A DNA stretch of 32,813 nucleotides from contig NZ_FODB01000047.1 in the NCBI RefSeq assembly GCF_900110265.1, positions 1-32,813 on the forward strand. Direction: 5' to 3'. Below are positions 1-5,713 of this stretch, in pieces (position 1 is the first letter of the stretch; each line of letters begins with the position of its first letter). This DNA is from Vreelandella aquamarina. Lineage in GTDB: Bacteria > Pseudomonadota > Gammaproteobacteria > Pseudomonadales > Halomonadaceae. The notes under the pieces are model-generated. The model was not told where the DNA came from, did no database searches, and worked only from the letters and a program-made list of their open reading frames with translations. The position numbers and the translations under genes were made by a program.

Positions 1-222
1 AACCTCGGCTAGAAAGGCGGTGTCCGGCTGCTTCTTTAACTGTGTTAGGAACGCGCTGGCATCGTTATAGCCGATCTTTTCCTGACGCTGATAAAACGCG
101 TCGGTGCGATAGCGCAGCACCGCGTTCCAGACAAACCGCACGCACCCAAACGTCCGCGCCAGCAAGGCTGCTTGCTCAGGCGTGGGATAGAAGCGGTATT
201 GGTAGGCGCGCTCGGCTTTCAT
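1..222 (-). CDS. tnpB: TnpB/OrfB-like RNA-guided nuclease of an IS200/IS605-family element, N-terminal part only
   Basis: An open frame starts at the ATG at 222-220 and runs off the left edge after 74 codons. Its beginning, MKAERAYQYRFYPTPEQAAL, is the classic start of the OrfB/TnpB helix-turn-helix domain, followed by a CVRFVWNAVL segment typical of these proteins. In the family, TnpB is an RNA-guided DNA nuclease related to Cas12 that helps keep IS200/IS605 elements in the genome; its RuvC-like domain would lie outside this window. The element seems to have landed in the neighbouring racemase gene, whose homology stops near 320. No TnpA is visible, so the element may be an IS1341-type TnpB-only unit, or TnpA may lie outside. 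Family identity is clear; completeness cannot be judged. Confidence 0.85.
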   Translation of the reverse strand, partial: MKAERAYQYRFYPTPEQAALLARTFGCVRFVWNAVLRYRTDAFYQRQEKIGYNDASAFLTQLKKQPDTAFLAEV

Positions 223-325
223 GCTTGACACTTTAGACGAAATATTGTAAGGATGCAAAACACAAGGCGTCCTGGCGGACGCCGCGCTATCCATCCTCGC
301 ACTAAAAGTACGAGGTTTTCCGCGC
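223..325. mobile_element. Probable left end of the IS200/IS605-type element with imperfect hairpin
   Basis: This non-coding stretch lies between the tnpB start and the point where racemase homology ends. An imperfect hairpin at about 296-315 (arms CCTCG and CGAGG, with an inner ACT/AGT pair) fits the subterminal palindromes that bound IS200/IS605 elements, which lack terminal inverted repeats. The exact boundary cannot be fixed without an empty-site comparison; about 315-325 is my estimate, because the racemase frame diverges from its family there. Confidence 0.4.
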
Positions 326-646
326 TAACTGATAAAACGCCTGTTCCATGGTAAACCGCGTGCCCAGCAAACCTACGCAGGCAATGCCCTGGCGTTGCAG
401 CACCTGGGCCGTGGCATCGGCGATATGCAATAGCGGAATGGAGACCGCCGCTGCCAATATCTCGGCAGTCGCCTGCCAGTTACCCTGATGCTGCAGCGCC
501 TCTATCTCGGCAAAATCCGCGCTGTACAGCACCACCCTGGCAGAGTGCAGCCCGCCCAGCGCCGTGCGCACATGCTGGTTGACGAGGCGGTAGTAGGTTT
601 GAGTGGACTCCCAGCTCATGCCGCCGATCAAGCCGATGGTTTTCAT
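302..646 (-). pseudogene. Aspartate/glutamate racemase family remnant (RacX/YgeA-like), internally deleted and 3'-truncated
   Basis: The start MKTIGLIGGMSWESTQTYYR and the later LLHIADATA and LLGTRFTMEQAFY motifs are those of the aspartate/glutamate racemase family, which interconverts L- and D-amino acids using two cysteines and is normally about 230 residues long. Only 114 codons remain. Between EILA and AVSIPLLHIADA roughly 35 family residues are missing in frame, including the segment that carries the first catalytic cysteine (the CTNTMHK region). The C-terminal half with the second cysteine is gone too: after FYQ the frame runs into IS-like sequence and stops at 302. The product cannot be an active racemase. 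The comparison is from memory of family members such as E. coli YgeA. Confidence 0.8.
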
Positions 647-735
647 GGATGCACTTCCACCTTCTGGTCACAAGAAAGAGAGTGTATTGCGAAGGCAGCA
701 GACAAGGCTCCGGACTCTATCAGAGGCTCAAATGC

Positions 736-1227
736 TTACCGCCATCCGGCACTTCGCAGTTTTAACAGTAGCGCCCATAACCGGCTGCCCCCCGCTGAGC
801 TTAAAAGCAAAACGGCTCCCACGACCACAGAAGTCCCCCCACGCCCTAACAAGTAAGCGCTAGCGTTTGGCCGCTGTTGCGCGAGAAACTCCCCCAACAG
901 CACCGTGCCAGCAGCGATAAAATAAATACCCATGAGCGCTGTCCCCACCGCCATGCAGGCCCGGGGGCTTACCAATACACCTGCCCCTTGCGGCACCAGC
1001 CATCGGCTCAATGCCTCACGCCACAGAATAAGACTCAGCCCGATCAGAGTATTGCTAAAAAAATGCACAAACTGAGCCATCAATACGCTTGAAGAAATGT
1101 CCTCTTGGCCAGCCAGAGCGATCAACAGAGAAACGGCGGCATCCGGTAGTGGACGTAGTGCCATCCATAACCCCAATAGCGCCAACAAACTGGCCATCAG
1201 CGGGCGCACTTGCATCCTTTGCATCAT
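736..1227 (-). CDS. Small multi-pass inner-membrane protein of unknown function
   Basis: This frame encodes 163 residues with about four hydrophobic segments (roughly residues 10-28, 52-68, 88-110 and 130-150) and a basic C-terminus ending KLRSAGWR, consistent with a small integral inner-membrane protein. I do not recognise a family. A purine-rich stretch (AAGGGAG) lies just before tandem ATG codons at 1227 and 1224; the second has the better spacing. The gene stands alone between the racemase remnant and the DsbA-like gene, on the same strand as both. A vestigial or lineage-specific protein is possible, but the hydrophobic pattern is too regular for a chance frame. Confidence 0.55.
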   Translation of the reverse strand: MMQRMQVRPLMASLLALLGLWMALRPLPDAAVSLLIALAGQEDISSSVLMAQFVHFFSNTLIGLSLILWREALSRWLVPQGAGVLVSPRACMAVGTALMGIYFIAAGTVLLGEFLAQQRPNASAYLLGRGGTSVVVGAVLLLSSAGGSRLWALLLKLRSAGWR

Positions 1228-1374
1228 GACTCCCTTACTCGTTGCATTGTTGGTTGTGAAAGCTCCATCTGGCTACTCCAGATCTCCGGTAAACACGACT
1301 GTCAGCCAGCGGCGCAGACCTTCGTCGCCCACCGGATCCCGATACCACATACTTCAGGCAGCGCTTTTCACACA

Positions 1375-2028
1375 TTAGCCGCTGGCGTTCTCTTCAGCCA
1401 CCTGACGCAGCGCATCGACCAGCACATCGGTGGGCTGGGCGCCGGAAATCAGGTAGCGGCCATCGAGGATAAATGCGGGCACGGCACTGACGCCCATGTC
1501 CATAAAGCGCTGCTCGGCTTCACGCACTTCTTCGGTGTACTGATCGGAGCGAGCGATGGCCTCGGCGGTGTCGCCATCCAGCCCCACCTCGATAGCTTTT
1601 TCGCGAAGCACCAAGGGGTCGGCGGGGTTTTTCGCCTCACCGAAGTAGGCCTCGAACAGCGCCAGTTGAAGCGCCGTTTCCTGATGCTGCGTGCCGGCCC
1701 AGGCCAGCACACGGTGCGCGGCGAAGGTGTTGTTCGCTCGGCGCTCCAGCGCGCCACGGAAATTCAGGCCAAGCGCTTCGGCGGCAGCCATGATCTCGCG
1801 CTGGGACTGTTCCATGGTGGCCGCGTCCTTGCCGTACTTGCGGCATAGATGCTCCAGAATCGGCTCGCCCTCGGGCGGCATGTCCCGATTCAGTTCGAAA
1901 GGCTGCCAGACCAGCTCGACGTCGATCTCGCCCTTGAGTGTCTCTAACGCCTGCTCCAAGCGTCGGTAGCCAATGGCGCACCACGGGCAGGCCACATCAG
2001 ATACTAGGTCGATTCTTACCTTTTGCAT
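1375..2028 (-). CDS. DsbA-family oxidoreductase, FrnE/2-hydroxychromene-2-carboxylate isomerase-like
   Basis: The 217-residue product begins MQKVRIDLVSDVACPWCAIG and so has the thioredoxin-fold CPWC active site at residues 14-17 without a signal peptide, as in cytoplasmic FrnE-type DsbA proteins. A helical insertion occupies the middle, and the conserved cis-proline region GVSAVPAFILDGRYLISGAQ lies near residues 175-195. Length and motif order match the family, members of which act as disulfide oxidoreductases or isomerases, often linked to oxidative stress. An AAGGAG ribosome-binding site lies 6 bases before the ATG. The gene follows the truncated rnz by 22 bases on the same strand and appears intact. 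The precise substrate is unknown. Confidence 0.9.
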   Translation of the reverse strand: MQKVRIDLVSDVACPWCAIGYRRLEQALETLKGEIDVELVWQPFELNRDMPPEGEPILEHLCRKYGKDAATMEQSQREIMAAAEALGLNFRGALERRANNTFAAHRVLAWAGTQHQETALQLALFEAYFGEAKNPADPLVLREKAIEVGLDGDTAEAIARSDQYTEEVREAEQRFMDMGVSAVPAFILDGRYLISGAQPTDVLVDALRQVAEENASG

Positions 2029-2050
2029 GGGGTATCTCCTTTGGGTTCAT

Positions 2051-2404
2051 TCATCTGAATTCCAGCGCGAAGAGCAGGCAAAGCTGGGTGACCGCACAGG
2101 TGGCTTCCAGCCAGGTTTGGATACCCTTGGGGGCCACAAGGGGCAGCGGCGCCGTGCGCCCACCCATGGCCGCACTGGCCAGAATGCCCGGCAGCCCGTA
2201 GCAGTGGTCGCCGTGCACATGGGTAATCAAAATGGCCTTCAGCGAATGAAACGTCAGCTTGGTGTGCAACACCTGATGCTGCGTGCCCTCGCCACAATCG
2301 ACCAGATACCAACCCTTGCCCTTGCTTTCATGCAAAGCGACGCCAGACACGTTTCTTGTTTTGGTTGGGACTCCGGCGGAGGTGCCGAGGAAGAGTAGGT
2401 TCAT
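2051..2404 (-). pseudogene. rnz: Ribonuclease Z (MBL fold), C-terminally truncated
   Basis: From the ATG at 2404 the frame reads MNLLFLGTSAGVPTKTRN and contains the metal-binding motif HVHGDH within ITHVHGDHCYGLPG, so it is the N-terminal part of RNase Z, the metallo-beta-lactamase-fold endonuclease that matures tRNA 3' ends. Family members are around 300 residues or more; this frame stops after 117, soon after LVAPKGIQTWLEAT. The later metal ligands and the exosite are missing. Starting at the upstream ATG (2488) would add a tail unlike the family. The break lies just ahead of the DsbA-like gene, suggesting a deletion junction near 2050. A functional copy elsewhere is possible, or the cell relies on other tRNA processing. 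Confidence 0.75.
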
Positions 2405-2464
2405 ATCTGATTGACGAGTCAACAATGAGCTTGAAGGGGTGGCGTTCGAAGCAACGAGGCATGC

Positions 2465-2493
2465 TTGAATGCGCATTTCCATGCGCATAAAAT
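2465..2493 (+). promoter_or_regulatory. ccdAB promoter with paired palindromic operator
   Basis: TTGAAT at 2465-2470 and TAAAAT at 2488-2493 are separated by exactly 17 bases. The spacer region carries two copies of the self-palindrome ATGCGCAT at 2469-2476 and 2481-2488, 12 bases apart. This layout suits autorepression by a CcdA-CcdB complex. The start codon of ccdA follows 35 bases after the -10 box. Confidence 0.65.
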
Positions 2494-2527
2494 CAGACTA
2501 TACATCAAGAGCCACCAGGAGACGACG

Positions 2528-2773
2528 ATGGCCGAACTCTACGATGCAGCCGCACCCAAAAAAGCAGCGAATCTCTCCATCAATAGCGACCTGCTGCGCA
2601 GGACACGTGAATTGAACATTAACCTGTCTGCCACCCTGGAGCGAGCGCTGAAAGAAGAGCTTTCCCAATGCGAAGCGCAGCAATGGGTCGAAGAAAATCG
2701 AGCTGCGATAAAAAGTTATAACGATTTTGTCGAACGACACGGATGCTTTGGCGACGAATTCAGGGAGTTTTAA
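2528..2773 (+). CDS. ccdA: CcdA antitoxin of a type II toxin-antitoxin module
   Basis: The 81-residue product has an N-terminal ribbon-helix-helix (AANLSINSDLLRRTRELNIN, about residues 12-31) for operator binding and a C-terminal toxin-binding tail with the family pattern WVEENRAAIKSYNDFVERHG and a final FREF. In the family, CcdA neutralises the gyrase poison CcdB and represses the operon. I chose the ATG at 2528 because an AGGAG site lies 8 bases before it and the protein aligns with CcdA from there; the longer frame from 2465 would start inside the promoter. The stop codon overlaps the ccdB start (TAATG). An intact pair located at the left end of the attC array. Confidence 0.92.
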   Translation: MAELYDAAAPKKAANLSINSDLLRRTRELNINLSATLERALKEELSQCEAQQWVEENRAAIKSYNDFVERHGCFGDEFREF

Positions 2774-3090
2774 TGGCACAGTTCGACGTATACCCCAACC
2801 CAAGCAAAACCAGCAAAGCGCACTACCCCTACCTTGTGGATGTTCAAAGCAGTTTGCTAAGCGAACTGACCACCCGCATCGTCATCCCGCTGGGAAACCG
2901 TTCCGCCTTCGGCAACGACACCATGCAAGGACTCACTCCTGAAATCAGCTTTGGCGATCAGGCGCTATTGCTGTTAACGCCACAGATTTCGTCGGTGCCT
3001 GAAAAACATCTACGGAATCCCATCGGCTCTCTCTCGCATGTTAGAGACCTAATTATCGGGGCTCTGGACCTGGCGATCACCGGCTTTTAA
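2773..3090 (+). CDS. ccdB: CcdB toxin (DNA gyrase poison)
   Basis: The 105-residue product starts MAQFDVYPNPS, the typical CcdB start, and includes PYLVDVQSSLL and RIVIPLG, with LTPEISFGD in the second half. CcdB binds GyrA and traps the gyrase-DNA cleavage complex. Family length is about 101-105, so the gene appears complete. The final residues are ITGF, whereas the F-plasmid protein depends on a C-terminal WGI for killing, so potency cannot be assumed. The start overlaps the ccdA stop by one base, giving tight coupling. The TAA stop lies inside a possible attC half-site at 3085-3091. Confidence 0.92.
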   Translation: MAQFDVYPNPSKTSKAHYPYLVDVQSSLLSELTTRIVIPLGNRSAFGNDTMQGLTPEISFGDQALLLLTPQISSVPEKHLRNPIGSLSHVRDLIIGALDLAITGF

Positions 3091-3139
3091 CACTGGCAGG
3101 ATGCGGCAACCTCATGGAGGCAAAGCCATCATGTTAGAC
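3085..3139 (-). other. Possible degenerate attC site
   Basis: On the minus strand GTCTAAC (3133-3139) matches the RYYYAAC consensus and GTTAAAA (3085-3091) is a poor partner. The interior pairs only weakly, around a small CCTC/GAGG hairpin. It sits between the ccdB stop and the ccdA fragment, where a cassette boundary would be expected. Could be chance. Confidence 0.35.
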
Positions 3140-3159
3140 GCTCATGCCGAAGCGGGCCA

Positions 3160-3291
3160 TCAGAATTGACGGTGCCGCGCGAGAGGCAAACCGTTAGCTT
3201 CAACGTATGCGTTCGAACTTGCCAGAGCTTTGGCATTCTCTTTCAGCCACTTCTCCTGTTTATGCCGTTTCACAGCCTCCGCAATGTTATG
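3160..3291 (-). pseudogene. CcdA antitoxin C-terminal fragment
   Basis: Reading from about 3291 on the minus strand, the frame gives AEAVKRHKQEKWLKENAKAL followed by a tail ending NGLPLARHRQF and a stop at 3160. This is the C-terminal, toxin-binding part of a CcdA subfamily different from the intact ccdA at 2528. The N-terminal ribbon-helix-helix is absent, and in-frame start codons exist only inside parE in another frame. The fragment begins at the ACATAAC box next to the parE stop, so it looks like a leftover of another ccd cassette joined at an integron core site. Not expected to be functional, although a free CcdA tail could in principle bind a CcdB. Confidence 0.65.
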
Positions 3292-3586
3292 TTTCGTTTG
3301 CTGGTAATTCGAGCTGCCTCTCACTCCGCCAGACTCGTATAAGCAGAACCTCTTTAGCCTGCCTGAGATAGACAACTCGAAACGGCGCGTGAATCAATTC
3401 ACGAATATGATCCATGTTGAATTCAGGAACAACTCGGCCAGCATCCGGGTGGATTTGAAGCATTTCACAGTGCTCTAGGATAGCAGCCACGAAATCATCA
3501 CCGATATGTGGCACATCCTGCTCTTTGTAATACTCCTGAATAGTCTGTAAGTCCTCGAGAGCAGACTGTGCTAAGCGTAGTTCCAT
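3287..3586 (-). CDS. RelE/ParE-superfamily toxin
   Basis: The 99-residue product has the ParE/RelE fold signature: LAQSALEDLQTIQEYY at the N-terminus, IHPDAGRVVPE in the middle (the HP.GR pattern), IRELIHAPFRVVYL, and VLLIRVWRSERQLEL near the end. Such toxins either cleave ribosome-bound mRNA or inhibit gyrase; the VWRSERQL ending is common in ParE-like members. The start codon follows the antitoxin stop directly. The stop codon TAA (3289-3287) lies inside an ACATAAC box (3286-3292) that resembles the R'' box of an attC. The rest of that attC is not recognisable, since a ccdA fragment follows. Confidence 0.88.
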   Translation of the reverse strand: MELRLAQSALEDLQTIQEYYKEQDVPHIGDDFVAAILEHCEMLQIHPDAGRVVPEFNMDHIRELIHAPFRVVYLRQAKEVLLIRVWRSERQLELPANET

Positions 3587-3856
3587 TTACTTGATACCCA
3601 ACGTTTTCTTGGCGTCCTCCAACGATACGGTGTTGCCCTCGCGAACATCCATAAGCCCCCGCGCCACCGCCTTTACAAACCTCAATTCCTCTGCGGTTCT
3701 CTCATAATCCTCGAGCCCCTGAACAACAGCTATGCCGCGGCCACGGCTGGTGAGCAGGATTGGACGATGCGTGTCCTGCGCTCGACCAACCACCTTTCCG
3801 GGATTGATTTTAAGGTCTGATAGAGGAATGACATCCTCGGAAAATTTCACTTGCAT
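3587..3856 (-). CDS. Phd/YefM-family antitoxin
   Basis: The 89-residue product starts MQVKFSEDVIPLSDLKINPG and contains RPILLTSRGRGIAVVQGLEDYE, the Phd/YefM DNA-binding core, with a C-terminal tail (residues 60-89) for toxin binding. It should neutralise the adjacent ParE/RelE toxin and repress the pair. Antitoxin comes first and toxin second, the usual order. A promoter with a palindromic operator is found 31-60 bases upstream. The protein is of normal family length. Confidence 0.88.
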   Translation of the reverse strand: MQVKFSEDVIPLSDLKINPGKVVGRAQDTHRPILLTSRGRGIAVVQGLEDYERTAEELRFVKAVARGLMDVREGNTVSLEDAKKTLGIK

Positions 3857-3886
3857 AGTGATTACCCAGCCAACGATTTGGTGCCA

Positions 3887-3916
3887 TTAATAGCACCAGT
3901 TAACAGGTGCAGTAAA
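3887..3916 (-). promoter_or_regulatory. Promoter and 18-bp palindromic operator of the first Phd/ParE module
   Basis: On the minus strand TTTACT (3911-3916) and TATTAA (3887-3892) are spaced by 18 bases. The whole spacer is a near-perfect palindrome with arms GCACC and GGTGC around GTTAAC (3893-3910), and a further GGCACC half-site follows. It is a strong candidate for the Phd operator. Confidence 0.55.
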
Positions 3917-3919
3917 GAA

Positions 3920-3998
3920 ACATAACGCCGAAGCGCACCGGTGACTTTGACGTAGCGAAGCGGAGACAAAGGCATCCCAGTGACGCGCCTGGTTAGCT
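3920..3998 (-). other. attC integron recombination site
   Basis: Minus strand: R'' AGCTAAC (3992-3998) and R' GTTATGT (3920-3926). The interior arms pair through GCGC and a CACTGG/ACCGG core, with extra bases in the first arm. A GTAGCGAAGCGGAG block is shared with the sites at 5714 and 6451. The toxin stop codon TAA (3995-3993) lies in R''. Confidence 0.75.
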
Positions 3999-4295
3999 GT
4001 TCCCAAGCATGTACGCCCGAAGCTGTCGCTCCTCTCGCATAACATAGAGAATGAGAACTCGCTGATCATCCTCACGATAAAAAATGCGACACGGTGGAAC
4101 CACTACCTCCCTGTATACTGAATTAGGGAGTTCTGGAGGAATCCGTCCGGATTGGGGAAAATCTTCCAAACGCTCGGTCTTATCGAAAACTTCCTGGACC
4201 AGATGACTTGCGGCAACAGGATTATCCAGAGCAATGTACTCAGCTATGGCATCCAGTTCTTGAAGGGCAGGCTCCGTCCAGATTACTTCAGCCAT
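3993..4295 (-). CDS. RelE/ParE-superfamily toxin (second module)
   Basis: The 100-residue product has the family features WTEPALQELDAIAEYI, FPQSGRIPPEL, YREVVVPPCRIFYRE and VLILYVMREERQLRAYML. The last block carries basic residues in the positions used for RNA cleavage or target contact in RelE/ParE toxins. It overlaps the preceding antitoxin by 13 bases, implying translational coupling. The stop codon is supplied by the AGCTAAC core of the attC at 3920-3998, so toxin coding sequence reaches right into the recombination site. Only about 40% or less of its residues appear shared with the other RelE/ParE toxin here, so the two modules are separate acquisitions and not a recent duplication. Confidence 0.88.
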   Translation of the reverse strand: MAEVIWTEPALQELDAIAEYIALDNPVAASHLVQEVFDKTERLEDFPQSGRIPPELPNSVYREVVVPPCRIFYREDDQRVLILYVMREERQLRAYMLGNS

Positions 4296-4540
4296 TTACT
4301 CATTTTCTCCCTGGCCTCACTTTGGCTGTACGTTCTTCCCTCAAGTACAGCACGCTCTCCCCGTGATAGCCCCTCAAGCAGCTCAAGTCGGCGCTGCATA
4401 AACTCATAATCCTGCACATCGACAAGATATGCCGATGGCTGACCATGCTCCGTGATCAGTATCGGCTCCTTAGACAAGTGCAGATCTGCCAGAATCTTTG
4501 TGGCTTGGCGCTTGAGGTTCGTAACAAGCTCAACTTTCAT
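4283..4540 (-). CDS. Phd/YefM-family antitoxin (second module)
   Basis: The 85-residue product has MKVELVTNLKRQATKILADL and then PILITEHGQPSAYLVDVQDYE, the Phd/YefM DNA-binding and dimerisation core, followed by a charged tail ending REKMSKWLK that should wrap the toxin. An AGGGTGA ribosome-binding stretch lies 6 bases before the ATG. A promoter and 20-bp palindrome lie just upstream. It overlaps its toxin by 13 bases. Confidence 0.9.
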   Translation of the reverse strand: MKVELVTNLKRQATKILADLHLSKEPILITEHGQPSAYLVDVQDYEFMQRRLELLEGLSRGERAVLEGRTYSQSEAREKMSKWLK

Positions 4541-4564
4541 GGGCTCACCCTAAATCAGACTAAT

Positions 4565-4599
4565 AGTGACACTATAGTATCACTCTTCAGGTGGGGCAA
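4565..4599 (-). promoter_or_regulatory. Promoter and 20-bp palindromic operator of the second Phd/RelE module
   Basis: On the minus strand TTGCCC (4594-4599) and TATAGT (4571-4576) are 17 bases apart. The -10 box lies inside an almost perfect 20-bp palindrome (4565-4584; arms AGTGA and TCACT, centre ACTATAGT, one mismatched pair). The predicted transcript starts near 4564, giving a leader of about 24 bases with a Shine-Dalgarno sequence. Binding by the antitoxin would block RNA polymerase. Confidence 0.65.
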
Positions 4600-4603
4600 T
4601 CAC

Positions 4604-4690
4604 AGCTAACGCGAAACTAAGCGGTGCCCTGACAAGGGCATCCGGTGGACGGCCGTCAGGCCGGGAACGTACTTGAGCGACTGGTTAGCA
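4604..4690 (-). other. attC integron recombination site
   Basis: Minus strand: R'' TGCTAAC (4684-4690) and R' GTTAGCT (4604-4610). The first arm reads CTCAAGTACG against CTAAGCGG in the second, so it has extra bases like the extrahelical bases of classical attC sites. The interior holds further short hairpins. Confidence 0.7.
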
Positions 4691-4718
4691 CTGCTCAACT
4701 AAATACCTGTGACCCAAG

Positions 4719-5015
4719 TCAAAATGGTATTCCGTTCTCATCTTCTGTTTCACTTGATTCCGTAGACGGCTCAGAACCAAAAAGATCGTCTTCAATCGGC
4801 ATCAGCTCCCATAGCTCGTTCTGGTGGAGCCATACCGGATCAGCATTCTCCTCAATGAACTGGTCTACAGGCATGCCATCCACAGTTGGTGGCCGCTTTA
4901 TTCTGGCTTGCTTACCGTTCATAAAGACCCACTGGTACTTCCTTTGCCGATCTGCTTGCGCGGCTTTCTTTGCACTCTTTTGGGCCGGAGTGAGCTGTTT
5001 CTTAACTTTTGCCAT
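4719..5015 (-). CDS. Cassette-encoded 98-residue protein of unknown function with an SSB-like C-terminal tail
   Basis: I do not recognise the family. The protein has a basic N-terminus (MAKVKKQLTPAQKSAKKAAQ), a central block with KYQWVFMNGKQARIKRPPTV and WLHQNELWE, and an acidic tail ending TEDENGIPF at the stop. That ending resembles the C-terminal peptide of single-stranded-DNA-binding protein (acidic residues, then IPF), which docks many DNA repair and replication enzymes. The ATG at 5015 lies 16 bases after the R' box of the attC at 5031, a usual cassette layout, and an alternative upstream start at 5105 would translate the attC. No promoter of its own is obvious, unlike its TA neighbours. 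It has no partner gene, so it is probably not a two-gene toxin-antitoxin system. Confidence 0.7.
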   Translation of the reverse strand: MAKVKKQLTPAQKSAKKAAQADRQRKYQWVFMNGKQARIKRPPTVDGMPVDQFIEENADPVWLHQNELWELMPIEDDLFGSEPSTESSETEDENGIPF

Positions 5016-5030
5016 AGCTAAACTTTTTGG

Positions 5031-5114
5031 TGCTAACGCCTGCAGCATGCGCGCCCACGAAATGGAGCCGAGGGCGCAATGTAGTGGGCGTCGCCGTGCC
5101 TGCATTGGTTAGCA
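5031..5114 (-). other. attC integron recombination site
   Basis: Minus strand: R'' TGCTAAC (5108-5114) and R' GTTAGCA (5031-5037). The inner arms pair through GCAGGC/GCCTGC and GCGCCCAC/GTGGGCG stretches. It separates the 98-residue gene from brnTA. Confidence 0.72.
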
Positions 5115-5118
5115 CTTG

Positions 5119-5148
5119 TTGACGCCTGCGTATATGCTGATAATATAC
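5119..5148 (+). promoter_or_regulatory. brnTA promoter and operator; predicted transcript starts at the brnT ATG
   Basis: TTGACG (5119-5124) and TAATAT (5141-5146) are 16 bases apart. A perfect inverted repeat GTATAT/ATATAC (5130-5135 and 5143-5148) covers the -10 box and is the likely BrnA operator. Only six bases separate the -10 box from the ATG at 5153, so the mRNA would be leaderless or nearly so; there is no Shine-Dalgarno sequence. Confidence 0.6.
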
Positions 5149-5152
5149 TTTT

Positions 5153-5464
5153 ATGATCAATTGGGCACAAGTTACTGGCTTTGACTGGGACGAAGGCAAC
5201 TCCCGAAAAAACGTGGAGAAACATGGCGTAAACCAGTCCGAAGCGGAAGAAATTTTCTTTAATGAGCCGCTTCTGGTGTTGGAGGATTCCAAACACAGCC
5301 AGACTGAGGCCCGTTTTCATGCTCTTGGTGAAACAGATGACGAGAGATTGCTCCACATCACGTTCACACTGAGGCAGAACGGTACGATGATTCGGGTGAT
5401 TTCCGCTCGCGACATGCACCGAAAAGAGAGGGCTGTTTATGAGCAAGCCAAAAAAGATGCCTGA
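5153..5464 (+). CDS. brnT: BrnT ribonuclease toxin
   Basis: The 103-residue product has the BrnT pattern: FDWDEGNSRKNVEKHGV near the N-terminus, EAEEIFFNEPLLVLED, then ARFHALGETDDERLLHITFT and a final block with RVISARDMHRKERAVYE, which holds the catalytic and structural Arg/His residues of this RelE-like ribonuclease. BrnT slows growth by degrading RNA and is held by BrnA. It overlaps brnA by 26 bases. The pair is on the plus strand, opposite to the other cassettes and to the attC orientation. The start at 5153 is the first available after the promoter; it implies a leaderless message. Confidence 0.92.
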   Translation: MINWAQVTGFDWDEGNSRKNVEKHGVNQSEAEEIFFNEPLLVLEDSKHSQTEARFHALGETDDERLLHITFTLRQNGTMIRVISARDMHRKERAVYEQAKKDA

Positions 5465-5711
5465 GTTCAAAACTGAAGCAGAAGAACGGGAATTCTGGGA
5501 AACTCACGATTCCACCGACTACCTGGATTGGAGCCAGGCCAAGCCGGCATCGTTCCCGAAGCTGAAACCATCAACCAAGACCATCTCACTCCGGTTGCCG
5601 GAAACTCTGCTTGATCGGATCAAGATCGAAGCCAACAAGCGGGACATGCCTTATCAATCGCTGATCAAGGCTTGGCTTGCGGATGATGTAAACGACAGTC
5701 GTCGGACATGA
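5439..5711 (+). CDS. brnA: BrnA antitoxin
   Basis: The 90-residue product contains the BrnA toxin-binding segment FKTEAEEREFWETHDSTDYL and a C-terminal ribbon-helix-helix TISLRLPETLLDRIKIEANK followed by YQSLIKAWL. The toxin gene precedes the antitoxin, as in other BrnTA pairs, and the long overlap indicates translational coupling. The DNA-binding domain should act on the inverted repeat at 5130-5148. The stop codon lies two bases ahead of the attC at 5714-5791. Confidence 0.92.
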   Translation: MSKPKKMPEFKTEAEEREFWETHDSTDYLDWSQAKPASFPKLKPSTKTISLRLPETLLDRIKIEANKRDMPYQSLIKAWLADDVNDSRRT

Positions 5712-5713
5712 GG

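Noticed and set aside
42..236. Plus-strand open frame near the left edge
   Set aside because: It is antisense to the clear TnpB N-terminal frame and has shadow-like composition.
488..863. Plus-strand open frames over the racemase remnant and membrane-protein gene
   Set aside because: Antisense to frames with recognisable family or membrane features; no ribosome-binding site or motif.
3292..3375. The ccdA fragment read as a 71-residue gene starting inside parE
   Set aside because: The first 28 residues are parE sequence in another frame with no CcdA likeness, so only the fragment after 3291 is kept.
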